From positions 1 through 64,000 of the forward strand of contig JAFVFN010000006.1 of assembly GCA_017475405.1 (NCBI GenBank): DNA of 64,000 bases, written 5' to 3'. Origin of the DNA: Elusimicrobiaceae bacterium (GTDB lineage Bacteria > Elusimicrobiota > Elusimicrobia > Elusimicrobiales > Elusimicrobiaceae). Made by a program: the position numbers and the translations under genes. Below the pieces are notes generated by a model. It ran no database searches and was not told the origin of the DNA. It saw nothing but the letters and a program-made list of their open reading frames with translations. Numbering within the stretch: the stretch's first letter is position 1; each line of letters starts with the position of its first letter. Below, piece after piece: positions 32,747-43,744 of this stretch.

Positions 32747-35736
32747 TCAATAATTGGGATATTATTAGCCGCATTGACCATAATACCGGGGAAATACATT
32801 ATACCCTGTATATGGACGGCACCGAGCACGATGCCCGGTTGATGGCTAAAAAATTAAAGGGATACGTCAAAGAAGCACAGCCTGCACAGGCTCCCTACGT
32901 ATACGCTTTTGAACTGCCCAAGGATATAGACGAGGGAACACAGGACAAAATCCGGGCAGCTGCCCAGGAGGGGGTCAATCTTACCAATAAAATTAACCAG
33001 TTTGTACCCGGCGGCGTGTTGGGAGATCCGCTATTTAATTCCAATACAGGAACAGAGGATAAAGCATTCCCTACATTCTTAACATTGGATCCTTCCGCCA
33101 GTTTTTTTGCCGGTAGCCCGGACCAAGCCCCTAAACAACGCCCGCAACTGGATTTGACGGCCTTGACTGCCCAAAATTTAGGTGCCACAGGCCCTATTCA
33201 CAAGCAGCGCGTAAGTCTCACAGACAACCTCGAAGAGGCAACGTCTGCTCAGATACCGCCGGAAGCACCTCAGTTTTCTACTACGGTGCGGGAAGTGTTT
33301 CAGACACAACCGTCTATGTCGACTTTTGAAGAACCGGCTGCTCCGGCAACGGCTCCTTTACCTCCCAATAATACCCCTAGTCCCGAGACTGCGTTATCAG
33401 ATACCAATCAGCCTCAGGAAAAAACTATTTCCATCCCGCCGGCTCCGGTCATTTCAAAACCCGAGGAAAATATCGATTGCTCCTCAGAGTCTGCTGTACC
33501 GGAACAACCTGCTGAGCAGCCCAAGCCGACTCCCCTGCCGCAAGTACTCCAAGAACCTGCTGCGGATATTAACCCGATTTCCATTAGTGACAGCGATATG
33601 CTGATTAAAGATATGGAAGGATCTATGTTGGAAAAAATGCCGCTGGAAGACATCTTGTCGGCAGAAACCAAGTATGATATGTTTGTAGATGTTAATAAAG
33701 ACGCCCTACAAACAGAGCAGGCTCAAGCCCAAAAAGTAAAAAAAATGTCCGAGGCAAGTCCGCAGGAACAGGACACGTTTAACGTTTTTGAGCATGAGCT
33801 GAAAGAACAAACCAACGTCATTGACGTAGAAGATGTACAAGCTATTACAGACAGACTGGCCGAGAAAAATATGGATTTTACAAAACAACCCCATCAACCC
33901 GAAGGACCCCAACAAACCCCGTCCGCCCCGAAACCGGAAACGGACGCTTTTGTAGCTGAACAAAAGACGATACTGCCTCCCACGGTACCCGCTGCAGACG
34001 CCAAAGCTGCGGCTGCTAGCGTACCTTTTACATTGGGATCGGCAAAAGATGAGAAAAAACATCTCTTGTCAGATTTATCCAGCGAAACGCTTCCCGAAGA
34101 AGAAAATTTGGAAGCCACCTTACCTCCTTCTCACATAGCGGGCGAAGATGACAGTTTGCCGGAAATTACGGTACGTACCCAAAAAGAGACTTTGGAAAAA
34201 ACATTTAACTTGGAAACAACGTTTAATACCGAATTGATTAAACGCCAGCACGAGAAAAACATGGCTCTGCAGGAAGGGCGTCCGGTTCCTCAGGACGCGC
34301 AAGAGCCGCCACACACCAAAACTATTTTGCGTCTTAGAAAACCAACCGGACCGCAGGCTCCGAACGCGCAGGCCGGAAAAACGTTCCTGCGTCTTCGCCG
34401 CAAAGAATCTCCTACGGACGGCGTGGCTCCCACGTTAAAGAGCACCATGTCTCCCGAACGGGCGGCCGAAAATATGCGTATGGCCAAACAAAAAGCCATT
34501 GATCACTCCATTCAGATCCCGACTTCCGAGTTAAAGAAACACAATTGGCCCTTGGAAGTACCGCTGGTGCCCACGTATACGCTTAATAACATGGTCATGT
34601 CCGTCAATCGTTTTGCACACGCCACGGCTATTTCCGTGATTGAAAGCCCCGGCAAACTCTATAACCCGCTTGTACTGCACGGCGGAACGGGTACGGGTAA
34701 AACACACTTTTTAAATGCCTTGGCTTATGCGTTTAGTCAAAAATTTGGTCAGGAACATATTTTCATGACCAACGGGGTACGTTTATCACGCGGGATTCAA
34801 CGATACGTCATGGAGGGAAATATCGATAAATTTGAGAACTTCATGGAATCGGTACAAGCACTGCTTATTGATGATATACACCTCTTGGCCATCAATGAAC
34901 AAAACCGTGCGTTTATCTCACGTCTGTTAAACACCTTTATACAGAGCCAAAAACAAATCGTAATTACTTCTAAGTATCCGCCGGAGAGTTTGGAAAAATT
35001 AGAAGAACTCATTAATTTCAAACTTGATTCAGGTTGGATCAGTGAGTTAAAGCCGGCCACTGGAGCGACGCACTTTCGTATTGTCAAAAAGATGCTCTTG
35101 GAAAACGGAGTAGACTTAAACGACAAACAAATTGAGGAATTTTTCGGCGGTTCTCACATGACATTGGGTACTGTGACACGCAGTATTCGCCGTTTAAAAG
35201 TGCTAGAAAACTTGATTTTCCCCAACATCTCCGTAGAAGAGAAATCTCAAGCTGGTATTTTTGAAAAACTGCTGGCTACCAAAGGAGAAGACAAAACCAG
35301 CGAACTGATTAATAAAGACCCCATGGAGATTACGTCCTTAAACACGGTGGGTAACGGAGAATGGGGCCGCATTGGTTTTTTCTATCCACAGAATTGTTCG
35401 GACATGATGAACTGGATGGTATACGCCTTACAGCAACGCGCCAAAGAACTGGGCGTTGAGGGTGGATTTGATATCGTCGTACGTTCATCTTACGCCACAG
35501 AAAACATTATTTCCTCGGCCTTTAAAATTGCCAACCTGTGTGACAATAAAAAACTGAAAGGAGCTGTCATTCTGGGGCCCAAACCGGACTCGTGTGACCC
35601 TTCCGTGCGTGAAAATTTCTATGACATCTTAACGCACATGTTGGAAATCATGCTTATTCGATGCGGCATTATTAACTATGAAAATGTACGCTTGCCCAGC
35701 ACTTATGTAAAAGTGATTTCGGAACTGATGAGGTAA
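32743..35736 (+). CDS. DnaA-like AAA+ ATPase with long disordered N-terminal region
   Basis: 997 residues. Residues 1-60 form a small domain ([16 protein letters not shown]). About 70-600 are Pro/Glu/Gln/Thr-rich and probably disordered. An AAA+ domain like that of DnaA spans about 610-840, with Walker [17 protein letters not shown] (about 645-660), Walker [11 protein letters not shown] (about 706) and [20 protein letters not shown] (sensor region). No DnaA helix-turn-helix (DnaA box binding) domain follows. The C-terminal 140 residues ([20 protein letters not shown]) match nothing I recognise. It is the middle of an overlapping operon between deoC and two lipoproteins. Function unknown. Confidence 0.75.
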   Translation: MINNWDIISRIDHNTGEIHYTLYMDGTEHDARLMAKKLKGYVKEAQPAQAPYVYAFELPKDIDEGTQDKIRAAAQEGVNLTNKINQFVPGGVLGDPLFNSNTGTEDKAFPTFLTLDPSASFFAGSPDQAPKQRPQLDLTALTAQNLGATGPIHKQRVSLTDNLEEATSAQIPPEAPQFSTTVREVFQTQPSMSTFEEPAAPATAPLPPNNTPSPETALSDTNQPQEKTISIPPAPVISKPEENIDCSSESAVPEQPAEQPKPTPLPQVLQEPAADINPISISDSDMLIKDMEGSMLEKMPLEDILSAETKYDMFVDVNKDALQTEQAQAQKVKKMSEASPQEQDTFNVFEHELKEQTNVIDVEDVQAITDRLAEKNMDFTKQPHQPEGPQQTPSAPKPETDAFVAEQKTILPPTVPAADAKAAAASVPFTLGSAKDEKKHLLSDLSSETLPEEENLEATLPPSHIAGEDDSLPEITVRTQKETLEKTFNLETTFNTELIKRQHEKNMALQEGRPVPQDAQEPPHTKTILRLRKPTGPQAPNAQAGKTFLRLRRKESPTDGVAPTLKSTMSPERAAENMRMAKQKAIDHSIQIPTSELKKHNWPLEVPLVPTYTLNNMVMSVNRFAHATAISVIESPGKLYNPLVLHGGTGTGKTHFLNALAYAFSQKFGQEHIFMTNGVRLSRGIQRYVMEGNIDKFENFMESVQALLIDDIHLLAINEQNRAFISRLLNTFIQSQKQIVITSKYPPESLEKLEELINFKLDSGWISELKPATGATHFRIVKKMLLENGVDLNDKQIEEFFGGSHMTLGTVTRSIRRLKVLENLIFPNISVEEKSQAGIFEKLLATKGEDKTSELINKDPMEITSLNTVGNGEWGRIGFFYPQNCSDMMNWMVYALQQRAKELGVEGGFDIVVRSSYATENIISSAFKIANLCDNKKLKGAVILGPKPDSCDPSVRENFYDILTHMLEIMLIRCGIINYENVRLPSTYVKVISELMR

Positions 35737-35737
35737 T

Positions 35738-36187
35738 ATGAAAAAAGGAATCTTACTACTTGTTTGCAGTGCGCTGTTGGGAGCTTGTACGCATACACTC
35801 AAAACAGCCGTAAAAGACGGCAAAATCGCTCCTTCTTTCAATGATACGCTCTTGACCGATGACTACTTGTGGGTACGCGGTTTTGGGGCTGCCAATCCGG
35901 CACACCAAAGCGATTCCCAACGGCGTATTTTAAGCCGCGAGGCCGCTATTGCGCACGCTTATCAGCGCGCTACGGAAGTATTATACGGAACTAATCTAGA
36001 GTCGCATGTACAAATCGTAGATGCCGTAAGCGTGGGAAGCACTATTGATTCTTCGGCCACCGGCATTATGCGTCGTATGGAGCTAGTCAATACGGAATAT
36101 TTAGAAGACGGAGGATGCTCAGTTACCATGCGCATCAGCCGCAGTTACTTACAAGAAGCGGGGTTGGAACCGCAGGAGACAAAATGA
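35738..36187 (+). CDS. Small lipoprotein, LPP20-like
   Basis: 149 residues with a lipoprotein signal (LLLVCSALLGAC, lipobox LGAC). The rest resembles LPP20-type lipoproteins: ILSREAAIAHAYQRATEVLY followed by a strand-rich end, SVTMRISRSYL. Function unknown. It follows the AAA+ gene by 1 nt and overlaps the next lipoprotein gene by 4 nt, so the three are cotranscribed. Confidence 0.7.
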   Translation: MKKGILLLVCSALLGACTHTLKTAVKDGKIAPSFNDTLLTDDYLWVRGFGAANPAHQSDSQRRILSREAAIAHAYQRATEVLYGTNLESHVQIVDAVSVGSTIDSSATGIMRRMELVNTEYLEDGGCSVTMRISRSYLQEAGLEPQETK

Positions 36188-37290
36188 AGCGATTTTTAAC
36201 TATACTGTGCGGGGCACTGCTACTGACCAGTGCCTGTACTTCCTTTCGGGTTGGTCCGAAGGGTGAGGGCGAATATGTAACCGCCGAATCCTTGGTCCCC
36301 TATAATGAAAATGATCTACGCCAAATGAAAAAAGACGGTGAACTGGCGGCCCAAAAATCGGCCGTAGAAAAAGTAGCCGGTGTATTTATTTCCTCGGCTA
36401 CTACCGTGGAACAAGCACAATTGGTCGAAGATAAAATTACCTCCAAAACAGCCGGATTTATCCGCAAGTCTCACGTGCAAAAATCCTACCGTAAGGGAGA
36501 CGAATGGTATACCAAAATCAAAGCCATGGTACTAGTCAAAGATATCGGAGACGTCATTAAACAGTCCGAATCGGACGCTTTTGCCAAAAAAACTACCGTA
36601 TTGGTTACCTCCCGTGAAACTGTCGGAGAAGATATTTCCCTGTCTCAAAACTGCAAACAGGCCGTTTACAGAGTGCTCAAAGCACAACCCTATAACTTAG
36701 TAAACGGTGATAACTTAAGCCAAAACAATATTGAAAACCCCAACCCGACCATTGATAAGGCACGCACGGAAGGGGCTCGTTTTGTAATTGTGGCAGACGT
36801 AGATGCCAATGCGCTGGCGGCACTGCCTGGGACTTCTAGCCCCTTTCAATCGTATCGGGCACGCGCAAAAATTAACGTATACGCCACCAACAACTACGCG
36901 GTTGTAGCAGATGCCAGCGCTCAACAAAGCGGTTTGGACCCATTGCCCAATATCGCGGCGCAAAAAGCGATTTCAGCCTCCTGTGAGGCCGCTGCCAAGC
37001 AGTTAGTAGAACCCATCAATGACGCTATTAATTCTGCTAAAATTTATAATGTAACCATCAAAAATATTAATACGATTGAGCGCTTAAAACAGGTACAGGA
37101 TATTTTACGCTCTTTACGCGAAATTGAAGATTTTAATTTGGTACGTTATGCTAATTCCGCAGCTCAGTTTGAGATATCCGCCAATATATCCACCCCGGAA
37201 GAACTAACGGCTAAAATTGTACGTAAATATAATATTTATTTCACTGTACTCAATATCACACCCAACGCGGTCGTGATGAACTATAACTAA
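36184..37290 (+). CDS. Lipoprotein, LPP20/FlgT-like
   Basis: 368 residues with lipobox TSAC (MKRFLTILCGALLLTSAC). Residues about 45-120 (QKSAVEKVAGVFISSATTVE, SYRKGDEWYTKIKAMVLVKD) look like the N-terminal domain of FlgT or LPP20-type proteins. The middle has a TolB-N-like pattern (RFVIVADVDANALAAL), and the end (TIERLKQVQDILRSLREIED) may be a small RNP-like fold. The family is not certain. It overlaps the preceding lipoprotein gene by 4 nt. A weak hairpin (37291-37309) follows. Confidence 0.65.
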   Translation: MKRFLTILCGALLLTSACTSFRVGPKGEGEYVTAESLVPYNENDLRQMKKDGELAAQKSAVEKVAGVFISSATTVEQAQLVEDKITSKTAGFIRKSHVQKSYRKGDEWYTKIKAMVLVKDIGDVIKQSESDAFAKKTTVLVTSRETVGEDISLSQNCKQAVYRVLKAQPYNLVNGDNLSQNNIENPNPTIDKARTEGARFVIVADVDANALAALPGTSSPFQSYRARAKINVYATNNYAVVADASAQQSGLDPLPNIAAQKAISASCEAAAKQLVEPINDAINSAKIYNVTIKNINTIERLKQVQDILRSLREIEDFNLVRYANSAAQFEISANISTPEELTAKIVRKYNIYFTVLNITPNAVVMNYN

Positions 37291-37415
37291 TATACAGTTT
37301 TACTGTATATTAGGACACATGTCGGCAAACCCCGTATATCATAGAAACGGGCGTTTGGGGTATAGCGCAGTCGTAAGTAAAATATGATTTTTAATTTGAT
37401 AAGGAAGTGATACCT

Positions 37416-39689
37416 ATGGCAGTAAGCAAAGGCAAAAAATTAGTAATCGTGGAGTCTCCCACCAAGCAAAAAACCATCAGCAAAATCCTAGGAAACGATT
37501 TTATCGTACGTAGTTCGTTTGGACACGTACGAGACCTGCCGCAGCATGACATGGGTGTAGATATTGAGCATGGCTTTACCCCCACCTACGAACCGGTAGA
37601 ACGGGCCAAACGTCTAATCGGAGAATTAAACACGTTGGCCAAGGCCGCTCCAGAAATCTATCTGGCTACCGACCCTGACCGCGAGGGAGAAGCAATTGCA
37701 TGGCATTTAATTGAGCTTTTAAAACTGCCTAAAGAACGCTATCAACGTATTTTTTTCCATGAAATTACACCTACTGCCATTAAAGAATCGTTCGCACATG
37801 CCCGTAAAATTGACGAAAATCTGGTCAATGCCCAACAGGCACGCCGTGTGTTGGACCGCATTGTAGGTTACAAACTCTCCCCCCTATTGTGGAAAAAAAT
37901 TACCCGCGGACTTTCAGCCGGACGGGTACAGTCCGTGGCCGTACGATTACTGGCCGAGCGTGCCAAAGAGATTGCGGAGTTCAAAGAGCAAGAATACTGG
38001 ACGATCGGTGCCCAATTTGAAAAACCCGGAACGGCCCCTTCTTTCTGGGCACGCGTTACCAAATACCAGGGTAAAAATGTAGAACAAACCAAAACTCATA
38101 AACTCTTTGCCGAAGACTACAAGGTAAAAACCACCGTATTTGACACCCCGGAAAAACTAGCGCCGGTCAGCGACCTGCTACGTACCGGTCCCAATACGGT
38201 TATCAAGGTAGAAAAGAAAGAAGTAAAACAACATCCTAAACCGCCTTTTATTACCAGTACCCTGCAACAAGACGCTTATAACAAACTGGGGTTCTCTTCC
38301 CAAAAAACCATGCAGACCGCGCAGCATCTTTATGAAGGTATTGACGTAGAGGGACAGACTGTCGGTTTGATTACCTACATGCGTACGGACTCTTTCAATG
38401 TATCCAAACTCTTGCAGGAGCAAACTCAAAAATTTATCGCTCAAAAATATGGGGAACAATTCGTGCCGGCCAAACCCAATATTTTCAAAAGCAAGGTGAT
38501 GGGGGCTCAGGAAGCACACGAGGCCATTCACCCCACCGATGTACGCCGTACCCCTCAAAACTTAAAACAGTTTTTGACTTCAGACCAATATAAGCTCTAT
38601 GAGTTGATTTGGCTGCGTTTTGTGGCCAGTCAAATGGCTGATGCCGTATTTAACACGGTTTCTATTGATATCGCAGCCAAAAGCGAAAAAGACTGCATCC
38701 TGCGCGCTACCGGACGTACCGTCAAGTTCCCGGGATATTTATCCGTTTATAAGGATGAAGAAGACAACGGAAACGAAGAAAACGGCAGTGCGTTACTACC
38801 CATTTTAAACGAGGGTGATGAACTAAAACTGGTAGAACTCAAAACCAAAGACCATAAAACAACGCCGCCGCCGTACTACAACGAGGCCAGCTTAATTAAG
38901 ACCCTGGAAAAACACGGCATCGGCAGACCTTCTACTTACGCGCCTACGATTAAAACCATCTTAGACCGCAAGTATATTGCCCGGCCTCCTAAATCTAATA
39001 AGCTGGTGGCGACCGACTTAGGGATTACCGTGACTGAAAGTCTTAAAGGGTTCTTTAAGGAAATTATGGACCTTTCTTATACCGCCGGTGTGGAAGAAAA
39101 GTTAGATAAAGTGGCAGAAGGAGCCGAAAAATGGGGCGAACTCTTAGGCACTTTCTATACCAATTTCCAAAAAGATTTAGATGCGGCCGATAAAGGGATG
39201 CAGCGGCCTGCTGCTCAGGAAACCGATGAAAAATGTCCGATCTGCGGTAAAATGATGTTAAAAAAACGCAGTCGTTTCGGTGAATACCTGGTGTGCAGCG
39301 ACAATACCTGTAAGGGTAAAGTTAATTTAACCAGTACCGGTGAAAAAGTACAACCCGAAAAAACAGATGAAATTTGTGATAAATGCGGCAAACCCATGGT
39401 CATTCGCGTAGGAAGACGCGGCAAATTTTTGGCCTGTTCCGGATACCCGGCCTGCAAAAATACATTCTCCTTGGATGCTGAGGGCCATAAAGTGGCTTCC
39501 ACGGGACCCATTGTAACGGACCGTTTATGTGAAAAATGCGGCAAACCGTTGGTGCTTCGCAACTCCAAACGCGGCGAATTTTTAGGATGTTCCGGATATC
39601 CCAAATGCCGTACCATTGTAAAAGTAACACCGCAGGAAATCGCCCAAATCAAAGAAGCACATGCCAAGAAACAGGCTGAGACGAAATAA
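37416..39689 (+). CDS. topA: DNA topoisomerase I
   Basis: 757 residues. The TOPRIM domain shows LVIVESPTKQKTI and YLATDPDREGEAIAWHLIEL. The active-site Tyr lies in VGLITYMRTDSFN. Three C4 zinc fingers follow at the C-terminus, beginning CPICGK, CDKCGK and CEKCGK. It relaxes negative supercoils. The start at 37416 (MAVSKGKK) was chosen for spacing from AAGGAAGTGA. The 125 nt before it hold only an imperfect hairpin. Confidence 0.97.
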   Translation: MAVSKGKKLVIVESPTKQKTISKILGNDFIVRSSFGHVRDLPQHDMGVDIEHGFTPTYEPVERAKRLIGELNTLAKAAPEIYLATDPDREGEAIAWHLIELLKLPKERYQRIFFHEITPTAIKESFAHARKIDENLVNAQQARRVLDRIVGYKLSPLLWKKITRGLSAGRVQSVAVRLLAERAKEIAEFKEQEYWTIGAQFEKPGTAPSFWARVTKYQGKNVEQTKTHKLFAEDYKVKTTVFDTPEKLAPVSDLLRTGPNTVIKVEKKEVKQHPKPPFITSTLQQDAYNKLGFSSQKTMQTAQHLYEGIDVEGQTVGLITYMRTDSFNVSKLLQEQTQKFIAQKYGEQFVPAKPNIFKSKVMGAQEAHEAIHPTDVRRTPQNLKQFLTSDQYKLYELIWLRFVASQMADAVFNTVSIDIAAKSEKDCILRATGRTVKFPGYLSVYKDEEDNGNEENGSALLPILNEGDELKLVELKTKDHKTTPPPYYNEASLIKTLEKHGIGRPSTYAPTIKTILDRKYIARPPKSNKLVATDLGITVTESLKGFFKEIMDLSYTAGVEEKLDKVAEGAEKWGELLGTFYTNFQKDLDAADKGMQRPAAQETDEKCPICGKMMLKKRSRFGEYLVCSDNTCKGKVNLTSTGEKVQPEKTDEICDKCGKPMVIRVGRRGKFLACSGYPACKNTFSLDAEGHKVASTGPIVTDRLCEKCGKPLVLRNSKRGEFLGCSGYPKCRTIVKVTPQEIAQIKEAHAKKQAETK

Positions 39690-39691
39690 CC

Positions 39692-40570
39692 ATGCAACAG
39701 TGGACGGACGCGTTTTTAACGGAACTGGAAAACAAAAATTTCTCCCCATTAACGGTACGGGCCTACCGTACCACCTTGGCGGAGTTCGTCCAGTTTTGTA
39801 AAACACGTAATATTGCTGCGCAACAAGCCTTTATCCCCGCCAATTTACGCAATTTCTTGGTAGCACTGCAGCTGAGTGAACCCAAACGAAATACAGTACT
39901 TCGTAAAATTGCCACCTTGCGCAGTTTTACCGCGTATTTATTGCGTAAAGGGTTTTTGGAAAAAAATCCGTTTAAACTCTTACCGTCTCCCAAAAAAGAA
40001 AAACTGCTTCCTAAATTTTTGTCGGTGCCGGAAGTAGATCGGTTGATTGACACAGCCAAACAAAACCCGCATTTTACGGCTCGTAACATTGCGCTGTTTG
40101 AACTGATGTATTCTAGCGGACTGCGACGCAGTGAAGTGGCAGGTCTCAAAATACGTGATATTGATTTTTTTAACGGGATTGTCAAAGTACTGGGCAAAGG
40201 GCGTAAAGAACGTTTGGTCCCCGTTACTCAAACGGCCCTGCAGGCACTGAAAGACTATTTAGCCTGTCGTAAAAATCCGCAGACCGAAGACGCACTTTTT
40301 TTAAATAAAAACGGGAAACCCTTAACAGGAGACGGGCTGGCCTATATTTTCAAAAATACAGCGATCGCTTCGCACCTGGCTCGGCGTGTCACACCGCACA
40401 GTTTAAGGCACTCCTTTGCCACCCATTTACTGGGCAACGGATGCGATTTACGCAGTTTACAGGAAATGTTAGGACATAAGAGCCTCTCTACGACACAGGT
40501 ATATACCCATGTTTCCCTGGAACAGCTTAAAAGCGTGTATGACCAGGCACACCCCAAAAGTAAGGAGTAA
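39692..40570 (+). CDS. xerC: Tyrosine recombinase XerC/XerD-like
   Basis: 292 residues. The SAM-like N-terminal domain (SPLTVRAYRTTLAEFVQF) is followed by the catalytic domain with Arg in SSGLRRSEVAGLKIRD, HxxR in PHSLRHSFATHLLGNG, His in LGHKSLSTTQ and nucleophile Tyr in VYTHVS. All catalytic residues are kept. It resolves chromosome dimers at dif. C versus D type cannot be settled from one copy. It starts 3 nt after topA, which fits a housekeeping role. Confidence 0.85.
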   Translation: MQQWTDAFLTELENKNFSPLTVRAYRTTLAEFVQFCKTRNIAAQQAFIPANLRNFLVALQLSEPKRNTVLRKIATLRSFTAYLLRKGFLEKNPFKLLPSPKKEKLLPKFLSVPEVDRLIDTAKQNPHFTARNIALFELMYSSGLRRSEVAGLKIRDIDFFNGIVKVLGKGRKERLVPVTQTALQALKDYLACRKNPQTEDALFLNKNGKPLTGDGLAYIFKNTAIASHLARRVTPHSLRHSFATHLLGNGCDLRSLQEMLGHKSLSTTQVYTHVSLEQLKSVYDQAHPKSKE

Positions 40571-40573
40571 CCC

Positions 40574-41545
40574 ATGATTGGAATCGGTATAGATATCGGC
40601 GGTACATTTGTTAAATTATATGTTATGAATGATCATGGAGAAATTTTTCGCCAAGAAAAATTAGATACGGATTATTCCAAAGGATCCAAAGGGTTTATTG
40701 CCCAAATCGGACAGTTCATTAATGCCATTCAAACCGAGTTTTCCGATCAACGTGTGGCCGTAGCTGTAGGAGCTCCCGGAGACGTGGATAACCAGCGCGG
40801 CATTTTACGCTACAACCCAAATTTGAAATTTACTGATGTCAAAGACTGGCCTCTTGCCGACCAATTGGAAAAATATACCCACCTGCGCCCTTATGTGGCA
40901 AATGACGCCACATTGGCCGCGTGGGGCGTGTATGAAACCGATTTAAAACGGCAAGGCACCAATGTGTTGATTGTTACTTTGGGGACAGGAGTAGGTGGAG
41001 GTCTTATCTTAAACGGAGAGCTCTATCAAGGTTCCCACGGTACTGCCGGTGAAATCGGACATATGAAAATTGCCGATACTGTAACGGGCCCTCTGTGTGG
41101 GTGCGGTGCCCATGGATGTTTGGAGGCCTTTGTGGGAACGATTGGAATTAAACGACGCGCCCTGCAAAGCAGTGTGGATCATCCGGACTGTATATTGGCA
41201 CAAACGGTCAAAAGCGGTGCTAATTTTAAAGTAGCTCAGGTGGCTCAGGCCGCCAAGCAGGGATGTAACGAGGCCCTAAAGATTTGGGAAGATACCGGGC
41301 ATTATTTGGGGATCGGGATTGCCAACTTGGGGCTGATTTTGGATTTAGATACAGTTGTTCTCACAGGCGGAGTATCCGGTGCGGCCCCGTATTTTATGTC
41401 AGCCTTAAAACGCGTACTGGACGAACAACCGATCCGAACTCCGTTTAAAAAATTAAAACTATGCGTATCCAAAAACCCGGATATCGGCGGGGTCGGAGCA
41501 GCCATGTACGCATTGCACCGCGTCCAAACCGATTTACACAAATGA
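40574..41545 (+). CDS. ROK-family sugar kinase (glucokinase type)
   Basis: 323 residues. The phosphate-binding start GIGIDIGGTFVKLYVMNDHG, the ATP loop LGTGVGGGLILNGELY, the GTAGEIGHM block with the catalytic region, and the zinc motif CGCGAHGCLEAFVG define a ROK kinase. It phosphorylates glucose or a related hexose in the cytoplasm. Substrate is inferred from length and motif. 4-nt overlap with lptD. Confidence 0.88.
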   Translation: MIGIGIDIGGTFVKLYVMNDHGEIFRQEKLDTDYSKGSKGFIAQIGQFINAIQTEFSDQRVAVAVGAPGDVDNQRGILRYNPNLKFTDVKDWPLADQLEKYTHLRPYVANDATLAAWGVYETDLKRQGTNVLIVTLGTGVGGGLILNGELYQGSHGTAGEIGHMKIADTVTGPLCGCGAHGCLEAFVGTIGIKRRALQSSVDHPDCILAQTVKSGANFKVAQVAQAAKQGCNEALKIWEDTGHYLGIGIANLGLILDLDTVVLTGGVSGAAPYFMSALKRVLDEQPIRTPFKKLKLCVSKNPDIGGVGAAMYALHRVQTDLHK

Positions 41546-43728
41546 AACGAACGAGCTTTACTACCCTACTAATCCTTATCCTGGCGGGATTTTTACACGC
41601 GCAGGATCGTGTGTTGCCGCAGCCTAATGAGGAAGCCTTTGTGTATTTTTCCGCTGATAATGCCCAAGTGGAGCCGCAAAGTAAAAAAATTACTCTCAAC
41701 GGCGACGTCAAAATCATTCAAAAAACACCCGAAGGGACAGTCCGGACCATTACCGGCGAAAACATCAGCGTAGACCAGCTAAACACTCAATTTTCCTCTG
41801 TAGGGCCCGTGCGTATTGAAGACGGCAAGGGCGGTGTGGTCACGGGAAATAATATTTCCGGCAACTATACGACCCAGGATTTCCAGGCTCAAAATATGAC
41901 CACCGATTACCCGCCGCTGCGAATACTTTCTGCTCAGGAAATTTCCTCCAAAAACGGTAAAAAAATATTGCGCCACGCTACGGTTACCTGCTGCGACAAA
42001 CCGGACCCGCACTATACACTCTCTGTCAGCAAACTCTCCATTTCCCCTGCGCAACGCGTATTCGGCACCAATGCCGTACTTAGACTTCGTCACATTCCCA
42101 TACTCTATTTGCCCGTGTTTTGGAGGTCGTTGGACTCTCAAAAACCCTGGACCACGTATGTGGAATTTACGCAAAGTAATAAAACCGGGTTTGGTGTATT
42201 AACTACTACAACTTTTCCGGAAGTATTACAGCTAAAACCCAAATTAAATTTGGACTATTACACCAAATCCGGACTCGGAATCGGCGCAGAACTCAAAGCC
42301 ATCACTTCTGACCGGTTGCGCGGTAACGGTGAATTTTATTACATTGATGACCAGGCGGACTATGAAGATTTTTCGTTAAATAATTCCAAACGCTGGGGTA
42401 TTCAGGGCGGATACCGTTGGAAAATATACGACTCGTCCGATCATTTTAAGAACCGAACTGGCGCGTTATATCAGTTCCAAACACAATTTCGTATGGTCTC
42501 CGATCCCTATTTTTACGACTCGTTTTTCCGAAGCAACCCCTATATCTTCATGCCGGATCAGGACACTAACTTTTCGCTCTCTCGCCAAACACGCAGGACA
42601 ACGACACGTGTGAGCTATCAGCAAAAAGACCTGTTTGTTTGGAGCAAACAAAAATACATGGCCCAAGAGCGTACCCTTCCGGAATTAAACTTTATGTTGC
42701 TTCCGTTTAATGACCCCTGGCTCAAAACCGCCAGCCGGTTTGAAGTAGATTTTACCAACACCTCGCGTCTTCAATACGATAAGAACAGACAACCGGAAGA
42801 AGGTCCCTATAAACGCCAAATGCATGCCAAATGGACGACTGAAAAATCCTTTCATATGAACCGCTATATGACTTTACTGCCGCGCGTATTTTACGATCAA
42901 ACCACCACTTTTGACGATGAAAAATATCAAAAAGATGCCTGGGTCAGTCGTATCGGTGGGGACGCTAATTTGCAAACCCGCTCTATACTTGGCAGCACGG
43001 ACATCGGATATGTGTTTACCAAACGACTTTCCACGGGGACATTGACGTCTGATCAAGACTCGTTAGATAAAGGAATTGAAAAGAACCACCTCTATATTAA
43101 ACATTATTTCCGACACCGATCTGGTACCTATGTACGTTTTGAAAGCGGATTTAACCTCTCTGACAGTACCGTGAACCTGCGTACCGGATATTTAGAAGAA
43201 CTTCCGTGGGATCACCTAAAAACGCGTATTGAACCATTAGTATTAGAAACTGGCTATATGTCTTCTGACGGGACATTTACAGCGTTTATACAAGACCAAT
43301 ACGATATCACCAAGAAAAACATCAATTTTATCGCTCAAACCTACTGGAATATTAAACAAAATTCGTTTGGGCTAGGGGTCAATAACTTTGCCGACTACAC
43401 CTCTCCCAACTCTAAATACAAAACCCAGGCAGACCGTTTTACGTTTACCACCACATGGGGTCTGCATCCGACGAACAGTCCCTGGGCACTGGACGCCGGG
43501 ATTGATTTCTCGTTTTACCGCCAGCAATTTACCAGCTACAACAAACTCTTGCGTATTTCGCGTGCTTTCCACGATGCACGCGTAGAAGCCACCATACGCC
43601 ACCGCAACGACAACCTGTCGTTTGCCGTACGTTTTAACATTTTATGCGGACAGGGGAACCGTAAAAAAGAACCTGAACCGGATACAAATCTTTACCCGTG
43701 GATGGATGATTCCCATATCCGCAATTAA
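41542..43728 (+). CDS. lptD: LPS-assembly protein LptD (OstA)
   Basis: 728 residues with a signal peptide (TTLLILILAGFLHAQ). The N-terminal OstA/LptA-like beta-jellyroll reads KKITLNGDVKIIQKTPEGTV and TGENISVDQLNTQFSSVGPV. A Cys pair follows (TVTCCDKPDPHYTLS) and then the family block VLRLRHIPILYLPVFWRSLD. The rest is a long barrel rich in Tyr/Phe strands. LptD inserts LPS into the outer leaflet. The start at 41542 overlaps the kinase gene by 4 nt and gives the signal peptide. Confidence 0.88.
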   Translation: MKRTSFTTLLILILAGFLHAQDRVLPQPNEEAFVYFSADNAQVEPQSKKITLNGDVKIIQKTPEGTVRTITGENISVDQLNTQFSSVGPVRIEDGKGGVVTGNNISGNYTTQDFQAQNMTTDYPPLRILSAQEISSKNGKKILRHATVTCCDKPDPHYTLSVSKLSISPAQRVFGTNAVLRLRHIPILYLPVFWRSLDSQKPWTTYVEFTQSNKTGFGVLTTTTFPEVLQLKPKLNLDYYTKSGLGIGAELKAITSDRLRGNGEFYYIDDQADYEDFSLNNSKRWGIQGGYRWKIYDSSDHFKNRTGALYQFQTQFRMVSDPYFYDSFFRSNPYIFMPDQDTNFSLSRQTRRTTTRVSYQQKDLFVWSKQKYMAQERTLPELNFMLLPFNDPWLKTASRFEVDFTNTSRLQYDKNRQPEEGPYKRQMHAKWTTEKSFHMNRYMTLLPRVFYDQTTTFDDEKYQKDAWVSRIGGDANLQTRSILGSTDIGYVFTKRLSTGTLTSDQDSLDKGIEKNHLYIKHYFRHRSGTYVRFESGFNLSDSTVNLRTGYLEELPWDHLKTRIEPLVLETGYMSSDGTFTAFIQDQYDITKKNINFIAQTYWNIKQNSFGLGVNNFADYTSPNSKYKTQADRFTFTTTWGLHPTNSPWALDAGIDFSFYRQQFTSYNKLLRISRAFHDARVEATIRHRNDNLSFAVRFNILCGQGNRKKEPEPDTNLYPWMDDSHIRN

Positions 43729-43744
43729 TCACAGGAAGGTATCT

